A stretch of 21,571 nt of DNA, taken from positions 1 through 21,571 of the forward strand of contig JBKPAM010000120.1 of the NCBI GenBank assembly GCA_046726435.1. Reading direction: 5' to 3'. Shown here piece by piece: positions 1 to 6,087 of the stretch. The notes under the pieces were generated by a model that was not told the DNA's origin, made no database searches, and saw nothing but the letters and a program-made list of their open reading frames with translations. The translations under genes and the position numbers were made by a program. Source of the stretch: AC-32 sp046726435 (lineage in GTDB: Bacteria; Actinomycetota; Thermoleophilia; Gaiellales; Gaiellaceae). How positions within the stretch are numbered: the first letter of the stretch is position 1; every line of letters starts with the position of its first letter.

Positions 1-71
1 TCGCCGCCTTCGCGCTCGATGAAGCCGTAGCCCTTCTCGTTCGAGAACCACTTGACGGTGCCCTTGGGCAA
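1..71 (-). CDS. Cold-shock domain protein, N-terminal part (cut by window edge)
   Basis: The visible 23 codons read MPKGTVKWFSNEKGYGFIER and continue past the left edge. This is the first beta-strand of the cold-shock domain with the RNP1-type nucleic-acid-binding motif (K-G-Y-G-F-I). CspA-family proteins are about 65-70 residues long, bind single-stranded RNA/DNA in the cytoplasm and act as RNA chaperones. The start is a TTG at 69-71, preceded on the minus strand by GGGAG six nucleotides upstream. About 130 bases separate it from the end of folD, room for the long 5' leader usual in this family. Family is certain from the motif; the paralogue cannot be told from so short a piece. Confidence 0.93.
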   Translation of the reverse strand, partial: MPKGTVKWFSNEKGYGFIEREGG

Positions 72-168
72 AACCTTCTCCCTTCGTGCCAACAAACAAC
101 GACGGCCCGGGCACCGAGCCGCCGACCTACTGTGAAGCGGCCGGAACGTTAGCCGGTATCTCCCTCCA

Positions 169-196
169 GGGCAAGCCGTTTCTCGGGCAAGCCGTT
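169..196. repeat. Tandem 12-bp direct repeat
   Basis: GGGCAAGCCGTT occurs at 169-180 and again at 185-196, a 16-bp period. It sits immediately after the folD stop codon (199-201 on the minus strand) and upstream of the cold-shock gene. No stem-loop with a T-run is evident, so it is reported only as a repeat. Confidence 0.6.
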
Positions 197-198
197 CC

Positions 199-1059
199 TC
201 AGCGCCGCATCTCGGGAAACGCAAGCAGCCCGCGGCGATATCGGGCCGCTCGCACCGTGTTTCGCAGCAGCATCGCGATCGTCATCGGGCCGATACCGCC
301 CGGAACCGGCGTCAGGAGGCCGGCGCGATCGGCTGCTCCCGGGTCGACGTCCCCCACGACCCCGGCTTCCGTGCGGTTGATCCCGACGTCGACGACCGCG
401 GAGCCGACCTTGACCATGTCAGCGGAGACGATCCCGGCCACCCCGGCTGCGACCACGAGCACGTCCGCGTCGAGCGTGTGGCGGGCGAGCTCGTCCGTGT
501 GCGAGTGGCAGATCGTGACCGTCGCGTTTGCCTGCAGCAACAGGTGTGCGACCGGCTTGCCGACGATGTCGCTCCTCCCGACCACGACCGCCCGCGCGCC
601 GTCGAGCCCCACGTCGTGGCTCGCGAGCAGCGCCATGATCCCGAGAGGGGTCGCGGGCACGTGCGTCGGCCGGCCGAGGTACAGCTGTCCCGCGTTGGAC
701 GGGTGCACGCCGTCGACGTCCTTGGCCGGGTCGATTACCGCGGCCGCAAGCGCCTCGTCGAGATGACCGGAAAGCGGCAGCTGGACGAGGATCCCGTCGA
801 TCACGTCGTCGGCGTTCAGCTCGGCGACCGCTGCTCCGAGCTCGTCCTGCGACACGTCCTCCGGCAGCTTCAGGTCGACAGACCGCATCCCGACCTCCGC
901 CGCGGCGTCGTGCTTGCGCTTGATGTAGATCGTCGAGGCGGGGTCCTCTCCGACCTGCACCGTCGCCAGGCCGACCTCGCCCAGCTCTTGCACCTCGTCT
1001 GCGACCTCGGTGCGGATCCGCTGGGCGAGCGGCTCCCCGAGCATCAGGGTTGCACTCAC
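199..1059 (-). CDS. folD: Bifunctional methylenetetrahydrofolate dehydrogenase/cyclohydrolase FolD
   Basis: 286 residues, normal for FolD. The enzyme oxidises 5,10-methylene-THF with NADP and hydrolyses the product to 10-formyl-THF, supplying one-carbon units for purines and initiator formyl-Met; cytosolic. Motifs seen: the catalytic Y45-x3-K49 pair (YIKRK), VQLPL at 92-96, the KDVDG loop at 113-117, PATPLG at 135-140 (a Cys is more usual at the second position), the Rossmann nucleotide-binding stretch VVVGRSDIVGKP at 158-169, DVGIN at 224-228 and the C-terminal TPVPGGIGPMT. The frame is open upstream, but GTG at 1059 is chosen because AGAGG lies 7 nt before it; an ATG at residue 6 is the alternative. 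It lies downstream of the di-iron protein gene on the same strand with a 165-bp gap. Confidence 0.96.
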   Translation of the reverse strand: MSATLMLGEPLAQRIRTEVADEVQELGEVGLATVQVGEDPASTIYIKRKHDAAAEVGMRSVDLKLPEDVSQDELGAAVAELNADDVIDGILVQLPLSGHLDEALAAAVIDPAKDVDGVHPSNAGQLYLGRPTHVPATPLGIMALLASHDVGLDGARAVVVGRSDIVGKPVAHLLLQANATVTICHSHTDELARHTLDADVLVVAAGVAGIVSADMVKVGSAVVDVGINRTEAGVVGDVDPGAADRAGLLTPVPGGIGPMTIAMLLRNTVRAARYRRGLLAFPEMRR

Positions 1060-1224
1060 GCTAGTGCCTCTCGCGGCGATGGATGCGCGTCTCTCGCCCG
1101 CTTTCACGCTGTGCCAGAGCCCTCCCTTGCCCTTGCGCAGGCTGCCAGCCTAGGCCGCGGTCGAGTGGGGACGCTGGCTTGGTGCTAGCGACCGAGAGCC
1201 TGCCCACAATCACGGGAAGAGGCA

Positions 1225-2040
1225 CTAAGGAATCGGGAGCTGGACGTCGCTGACGTCGAGCCCAAGCGATTGCGAGAGGCGGACGCCGATCTCGATGTCC
1301 TCCTTCAGCTTCTCGATGTCGCGCGAGCGCATGGCGCTGCCGATGAAGGCGCGCTCTTTGGGACGCCAGAGCGCGTGCTGGACGAAGGTCGGCAGCAGCC
1401 GGTTCGCCGCGTCGACGAGCGCGCGCTTGGTGTTCGTGTCCGCGCCGCGCAGGAGAACCTTCTCGTACGCCATCCCGGCGCCGTGGTGGATGCCGTCGTC
1501 CGTCGTCAGGCGATTGCAGAGATCCTCGAGCACCGTCCCGCGCGACGCGCGGGCGATCAGCCGGAAGCGCGAAATGATCAGCCGCTCGTAGAAGACCTGC
1601 ATCTGGAAGACCTTCTCCTCGAGCGTGTCCGCCTCGAGCGTCATGTGCGCGAGCTCGTCGAGGTACGGGTCGCGCTCTGCGGTGCCGCCCGCCTCCTCGA
1701 TCAGCTTCAGCCACGCCTCGGTGTGGCGCGACTCGTCCTGCACCATCGTCGAGTAGTAGAGCTTCGCCTCTGCGTCGGGCGCGATGTTGAGGAGCTGCGA
1801 CGACATCTCACACGCGAGCATGTCCGCCTGGAGCTGCTGCGTGAGGACGGAGCGCCACATGTCCTTGCGGCGGCCCTGGCGCTGCGGCGAGCCCTTGCCC
1901 TCAGGGATCGGCGGCAGCTCGCCCCAGGGCAGGTCTCGCACCTGCCACTCCTGACGCTTGGCGAGCTCGTAGAAGCGGAGGACGCCGGCGAAGGCCTCGC
2001 GCTCCTCGCGCTCCTGGTCGATGACCTGCTCGGTCGCCAC
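1225..2040 (-). CDS. Ferritin-like di-iron carboxylate protein
   Basis: 271 residues, mostly helical, with the ligand pattern of the ferritin-like/ribonucleotide-reductase-R2 superfamily: E78, E103-x2-H106 (in QDESRH), E152 and D182-x2-H185 (in DDGIHH). Six carboxylate/histidine ligands fit a dinuclear iron (or Mn/Fe) site. The DESRH motif resembles the DExRH signature of AurF-type N-oxygenases, and the general layout also resembles R2-like ligand-binding oxidases; the sequence alone does not decide. A soluble oxidase or oxygenase role is inferred, substrate unknown. The start is GTG at 2038-2040 with only a weak upstream purine run (GGGGATAAG). The gene is divergent from the MBL-fold hydrolase, sharing a region of about 100 bp with it. 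Confidence 0.8.
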   Translation of the reverse strand: MATEQVIDQEREEREAFAGVLRFYELAKRQEWQVRDLPWGELPPIPEGKGSPQRQGRRKDMWRSVLTQQLQADMLACEMSSQLLNIAPDAEAKLYYSTMVQDESRHTEAWLKLIEEAGGTAERDPYLDELAHMTLEADTLEEKVFQMQVFYERLIISRFRLIARASRGTVLEDLCNRLTTDDGIHHGAGMAYEKVLLRGADTNTKRALVDAANRLLPTFVQHALWRPKERAFIGSAMRSRDIEKLKEDIEIGVRLSQSLGLDVSDVQLPIP

Positions 2041-2141
2041 GGGCTGGAGCTTATCCCCGGTGTCGTAGACTCGCAGAAGGTTCCCCGGACACGGAGTCGC
2101 CGCTGATTCAGGTCGAGCTCGAGCCTGTCGACAGGGTTCGC

Positions 2142-3113
2142 GTGACGGTCCTGATGGACAACCTCACCGATCCTCTGATCCCGGACCAGGGCCCAGTGAC
2201 TCGGCTCAGCTGGCCGAAGGTACTCACCGACCCGACCGCTCGGGCTCCCGCGCAGTTCGCCCCCGACGGCATACCCGACTTCCTGATCGGCGAGGCCGGC
2301 TTCTCCGCGCTTGTGCGGTTCGAGAAGAACGGTCGAGAGCGGACGCTCCTGTTCGACACCGGTGTGTCCCCGACCGGGATGGTGGAGAACATGCGCCGGC
2401 TCGGGCTCTCGCTGGGGAACGTGGAGGTGATCGTGCTCAGCCACGGTCACTGGGATCACGTCACCGGGATGGAGGGCGTGGCGCGAACGCTTGGGCGCGC
2501 TGGGTTGCCGGTGATGATTCATCCGGAGTTCTGGAGTCGGCGCAGGATCAAGTTTCCCGGGCTCGACCCGGCCGAACTTCCTGCGACGAGCCGCTCCGCG
2601 CTCGAGGGCGCCGGCTTCGAGATCGTGGAGGAGCGTCAACCCTCCTTTCTGCTCGACGGCTCGGTACTGATCACGGGAGAGGTCGATCGAACGACGGAGT
2701 TCGAGACGGGCTTCCAGGGACACGACGCATACCGGGAGGGCGGCTGGCAACCCGACCCGCTGATCCTCGACGACCAGGCCCTCGTGCTTCGGCTGCGCGA
2801 ACGCGGACTCGTCGTGCTCAGCGGCTGCGGCCACGCCGGGATCGTCAACACCGTTCGCTACGCCCAAAAGCTCACCGGACAGCAAGAGATCGCCGCGGTC
2901 ATCGGCGGCTTTCACCTGAGTGGCCCGATGTTCGAGCCGATCATCACACCGACCGTCCGCGCCTTCGACGAGCTCGCCCCGGCGCTCCTCGTCCCGGCTC
3001 ATTGCACCGGCTGGAAGGCCGTTCACCAGCTTGCCGCGCGGTTCCCCGACGCCTTCGTGCAGAGTACGGTCGGAACGACTGTCGAGCTCTTGAGCTCAGA
3101 CGAAGCGGAATAA
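2142..3113 (+). CDS. MBL-fold metallo-hydrolase (COG1237-like)
   Basis: 323 residues. The metallo-beta-lactamase signature H101-G-H103-W-D105-H106 (SHGHWDH) is followed by CGHAG (H231), GGFHL (H258) and PAHCTGW (H287), the order seen in the group annotated as beta-lactamase-superfamily II or dihydropteroate/ribofuranosyl-aminobenzene-phosphate synthase-like hydrolases. Metal binding is well supported; substrate is not. No signal peptide is visible, so it is probably cytosolic. GTG at 2142 has AGGG a few bases upstream, but the frame is open further upstream and 13 more residues could be coded from a CTG at 2103 that has GGAG six bases before it (2093-2096). It ends 10 bp before the HMG-CoA reductase gene, suggesting co-transcription. 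Confidence 0.85.
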   Translation: MTVLMDNLTDPLIPDQGPVTRLSWPKVLTDPTARAPAQFAPDGIPDFLIGEAGFSALVRFEKNGRERTLLFDTGVSPTGMVENMRRLGLSLGNVEVIVLSHGHWDHVTGMEGVARTLGRAGLPVMIHPEFWSRRRIKFPGLDPAELPATSRSALEGAGFEIVEERQPSFLLDGSVLITGEVDRTTEFETGFQGHDAYREGGWQPDPLILDDQALVLRLRERGLVVLSGCGHAGIVNTVRYAQKLTGQQEIAAVIGGFHLSGPMFEPIITPTVRAFDELAPALLVPAHCTGWKAVHQLAARFPDAFVQSTVGTTVELLSSDEAE

Positions 3114-3123
3114 GCTCTTCGCC

Positions 3124-4332
3124 GTGGAGCCGCGCAAGTGGCCACGGAAGAACGATGCCGAGTCGATCGAGGCGCGCCGGGAGGCGCTGGGGCTCGACGG
3201 CGTGGTGACCGCGATCGACCTCGAGCCGTTCGCCCAGGCCCAGGAGATGCTGACCGGAGCGGCCGTGATCCCGGTCTCCGTCGTCGGGCCGGTGGAGCTC
3301 GAGCTCGGCGACTACGAGCTGCGCGAGCCTTTGGGGGAGCTGGTCGAGACCGGCCGCGCGCACGACAGCGTTTTCGTTCCGCTCGCCCACACCGAGGGCG
3401 GTCTCTCGGCCTCCCTGCACCGCGGTGCGCGCGCGGTCGCGGAGTCCGGCGGGTTCCGCACCTACGTGCTCGCCGACCGAATCACGCGCGCCTCCTGCTT
3501 CGTATGCGGCTGTGCCGCCGACGCGATCGAGCTCGCGCGCTGGATCGAGGGCGAGCTCGACGCCATGCGCGCCTGGCTCGAGGCGCACGACGACCCGTCG
3601 CTCTCGAAGTTCGCGCGCCTGCGTGAGGTGAAGACGCACGTGGTCGGCCCGATGTGCCACGTGCTCTGGCGGTGGACGACCGGCGACGCCGTCGGCGCGA
3701 ACATGATGACGCGCAACTCCTACGTCCTGAACATGGGCTACGTGATGGAGCGTGCGCCGGTGAAGCCGGAGCGGTCGATCCTCGAGGCCAACATGGGCGG
3801 CGACAAGAAGCCGTCCTTCGAGTACTTCCAGACCGGCCACGGCAAGACGGTGCTCGCCGAGGCCACGCTGACCGAGGATGCGGTGCGGCGCGTGCTGCGG
3901 ACGAAGCTCGGCGACCTCGCCGAGCTCGCCTGGGTAGGGACCCACGGAGCGATCGCCTCGGGGATGCAGTCGGTCGCGTTCACGCCGGCCTCCGCGATCG
4001 CGGCGATCTTCGCGGCCACGGGCCAGGATCTCGGCATGGTCGGCACGAGCTCGATGTCGCACGGGTCGGCCCGGCTCGTCGACGGCGGCCTGCAGGTCTC
4101 GTTCCGGCTCGGGGGGTTGGAAGTGGCGACGATCGGCGGCGGGACGACGCTGCCCTACGCGCGCCGCTGGCTGGAGGTGCTGGGCTGCGCCGGGGGCGGC
4201 AAGGTCTACCGCTTCGCGCAGATCGTCGCAGCCGCGACGCTGGCGCTGGAGATCTCGGCCTCCGCCGCGATGGCGACAGCCGGCTCTGCGGAGTTCTTCC
4301 GGGCTCATCACGAGCGTGGGGGGCTTCGCTAG
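3124..4332 (+). CDS. Divergent 3-hydroxy-3-methylglutaryl-CoA reductase
   Basis: 402 residues, the size of the catalytic part of HMG-CoA reductase with no membrane anchor. The enzyme reduces HMG-CoA to mevalonate with NAD(P)H. Motifs: VPLAHTEGGLSASLHRGA (85-102, catalytic-type E91), TGDAVGANMMT (186-196; the usual form is GDAMGMN), GGDKKPS (225-231, catalytic-type K228), TGHGKTV (237-243), TGQDLG (299-304, D302), IGGGTTLP (337-344) and a C-terminal AHH (394-396) in the place of the catalytic histidine. Several usually invariant positions differ: SKFAR instead of SRFAR (161-165), no NAHAxN motif before the GQD helix. Starts at GTG 3124, 10 bp after the MBL-fold gene, with a weak ribosome-binding site. 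No other mevalonate-pathway gene is in the window. Confidence 0.88.
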   Translation: MEPRKWPRKNDAESIEARREALGLDGVVTAIDLEPFAQAQEMLTGAAVIPVSVVGPVELELGDYELREPLGELVETGRAHDSVFVPLAHTEGGLSASLHRGARAVAESGGFRTYVLADRITRASCFVCGCAADAIELARWIEGELDAMRAWLEAHDDPSLSKFARLREVKTHVVGPMCHVLWRWTTGDAVGANMMTRNSYVLNMGYVMERAPVKPERSILEANMGGDKKPSFEYFQTGHGKTVLAEATLTEDAVRRVLRTKLGDLAELAWVGTHGAIASGMQSVAFTPASAIAAIFAATGQDLGMVGTSSMSHGSARLVDGGLQVSFRLGGLEVATIGGGTTLPYARRWLEVLGCAGGGKVYRFAQIVAAATLALEISASAAMATAGSAEFFRAHHERGGLR

Positions 4333-4356
4333 CGACGGATTCGCTGATTCGAGTGA

Positions 4357-4390
4357 TTGACACGGGGCCGGCCGCGTCGATGCTGTGACA
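4357..4390 (+). promoter_or_regulatory. Possible promoter before the small secreted protein gene
   Basis: A consensus -35-like TTGACA lies at 4357-4362 in the 95-bp gap after the HMG-CoA reductase gene. About 16 bp later there is only a poor -10 match (GATGCT, 4379-4384). CTGTGACA at 4383-4390 also occurs on the minus strand at 11711-11718 upstream of the propeller operon. The -35 match is clear; promoter activity is inferred. Confidence 0.3.
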
Positions 4391-4427
4391 AAAGTGACGT
4401 ATCTGCGGCCAGAACGAGGTGAGCGAA

Positions 4428-4697
4428 ATGCTTCGAATCTGGCTCTTGGCGGTGCTCGCGGCAGCCCTCTTCGCGGTCGTTAGCGGCCACGATGTCCTTC
4501 ACCGTGCGGGTCTGGTCGGGCACTGCACGCCTGCTCCGCGCCCGGCCGGGGCGGGCGGTGCCTGGCGCGCGTGCAAGAAGGGCCGGCTGGACGGCCGCCC
4601 GAATCTCGCCGACCAGTCGTGCCAACCGCGCGGCCAGATCGGGAAGGTCGAGTACTGGGGCTGCCGGGCTCGTGCCGAGGCGCACCGGGTTCACTAG
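4428..4697 (+). CDS. Small secreted four-cysteine protein, unknown function
   Basis: 89 residues. The N-terminus is a signal peptide or single membrane anchor (MLRIWLLAVLAAALFAVVSG). The remaining part has four cysteines at 33, 49, 65 and 79, spaced 16, 16 and 14, which suggests two disulfides outside the membrane. ATG at 4428 is chosen over GTG at 4419 because GAGGTGAG (4415-4422) is placed correctly for it. The gene ends 25 bp before the persulfide-dioxygenase fusion and may share its transcript. I do not recognise a named family; the signal peptide, good ribosome-binding site and regular cysteines are the reasons to believe it is real. Confidence 0.72.
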   Translation: MLRIWLLAVLAAALFAVVSGHDVLHRAGLVGHCTPAPRPAGAGGAWRACKKGRLDGRPNLADQSCQPRGQIGKVEYWGCRARAEAHRVH

Positions 4698-4722
4698 CAC
4701 CCGAGCGGGTACGGCGGAAGCG

Positions 4723-6087
4723 ATGTTCTTCCGCCAGGTGTTGCACGATGACCTCGCGTGCGCGTCCTACGTGATCGCCGACCGCGGGGAGGCGGCCGTC
4801 GTCGACCCGAAGTGGGAGATCGAGGATTACCTCGACCTCGCCGACGAGCACGACCTCCGGATCACGCACGTGCTCGAGACGCACAACCACGCCGACCACG
4901 TCTCCGGCCACGGGCGCCTCGCTGAGGCGACAGGCGCGACCCTGCACGTCTCGAGCGCTGCAGAGGCGGAGTACGAACACGAGCGGCTCGACGACGGTTC
5001 CGAGCTCGAGCTCGGCGACGTTCTGATCCGCGCGGTCTCGACGCCCGGCCACCGCCCCGAGCACCTCACGTTCGCCGTGGTCGATCGCAGCCGTGGCGAC
5101 GAGCCGTGGCTGCTGCTCACCGGCGACTCGCTCTTCGTCGGTGCGGTCGGCCGGCCCGACCTCGCCGTCGACCCCGACGAGGGCGCCCGCGGCCTGTTCC
5201 GCTCGAGCCGGCGCCTGCTAGAGCTGGACGACCACGTCGAGCTCTGGCCCGGCCATCTCCGCGGCTCGCTCTGCGGCAGCTCACGGATGAGCAAGAAGCC
5301 GTCCTCGACCCTCGGGTACGAGCGGCGCCACGACGAGCTGCTGCGTCTCGAAGAGGACGAGTTCGTCAGCCGACTGACCAGCGAGCTCGATCCGCAGCCG
5401 CCGAACTTCGAGCGCATCGTCGAGCTGAACAGTGGGCCGCTGTTGAGTCATGCCCCAGCGCTCGAGCCCCTCGCAGCGGAGCGTGCGCACGAACTGCTCG
5501 CAGCCGGCGCGACCCTCGTTGACGGCCGCGACCCGCGCGAGTTCGACTCTGCGCACGCGCCGGGCTCGCTCAACGTGACGATGATCGAGAGCGGCGTCGG
5601 CACGCGCGCAGCCTGGGTGCTCGAACCCGAGAGCGAGGTCGTGCTCCTGGCGGCGAGCGACGAGGACGCGCGCCGGCTCGGCCTGCTACTCGAGGCGGTC
5701 GGCTTCCGGAGGCTGTGCGGCTACGTCGCGGGCGGCATCGGAGCCTGGCGCGGCGCCCATCTCGCGACCGAGGCGATCCCGGCCCTCGACCCGGAGGGCA
5801 CCGCCGACTCGCTCTGGCGCGGCGAGGCAGTCCTCCTCGACGTGCGCGAGCACGACGAGTGGGAGGCCCAGCACGTCGAGGGCTCGCTGCACATCCCGTA
5901 CCACGACCTCCGCGGCGGCGTGCCGGGCGAGCTGCGCGAGGCGGGCAAGCCGCTCGCGGTCGCCTGCTCCGCGGGCGTACGGAGCTCGCTCGCGGCCTCC
6001 CTCCTCCGTCGAGCGGGGGTCGAGCAGGTCGTCCACGTCACCGACGGCGGGGTCGAGGACGTCCTCGAGGTTCTCAGGCGCCCATAG
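4723..6087 (+). CDS. Persulfide dioxygenase-like MBL domain fused to two rhodanese domains
   Basis: 454 residues. Residues 1-235 are a glyoxalase II/ETHE1-type MBL fold with T-H54-N-H56-A-D58-H59, TPGH (H110), TGDSLF (D135) and WPGH (H178), followed by the STLGYERR segment typical of this group. Residues about 250-345 are a rhodanese-like domain that has lost the catalytic cysteine (LLAASDEDARR, Ala near 310). Residues about 360-452 are a second rhodanese domain with an intact active-site loop C415-SAGVRSS. The family oxidises glutathione or low-molecular-weight persulfide to sulfite, and rhodanese transfers sulfane sulfur; a role in sulfide detoxification is inferred. The frame is open far upstream, but ATG 4723 starts the conserved MFFRQVLHDDLACASY. 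Its last 14 bp overlap the convergent propeller gene. Confidence 0.9.
   Translation: MFFRQVLHDDLACASYVIADRGEAAVVDPKWEIEDYLDLADEHDLRITHVLETHNHADHVSGHGRLAEATGATLHVSSAAEAEYEHERLDDGSELELGDVLIRAVSTPGHRPEHLTFAVVDRSRGDEPWLLLTGDSLFVGAVGRPDLAVDPDEGARGLFRSSRRLLELDDHVELWPGHLRGSLCGSSRMSKKPSSTLGYERRHDELLRLEEDEFVSRLTSELDPQPPNFERIVELNSGPLLSHAPALEPLAAERAHELLAAGATLVDGRDPREFDSAHAPGSLNVTMIESGVGTRAAWVLEPESEVVLLAASDEDARRLGLLLEAVGFRRLCGYVAGGIGAWRGAHLATEAIPALDPEGTADSLWRGEAVLLDVREHDEWEAQHVEGSLHIPYHDLRGGVPGELREAGKPLAVACSAGVRSSLAASLLRRAGVEQVVHVTDGGVEDVLEVLRRP

Noticed and set aside
169..196. CRISPR-like repeat
   Set aside because: Only two 12-bp units with a 4-bp gap; no array.
2944..4311. Minus-strand 455-residue ORF opposite the HMG-CoA reductase
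   Set aside because: Shadow frame; the plus-strand frame carries all the reductase motifs.
4492..4722. N-terminal extension of the persulfide-dioxygenase fusion
   Set aside because: The extra 77 residues overlap the small secreted gene in another frame, are Arg/Ala-rich, and the conserved domain begins at the ATG at 4723.
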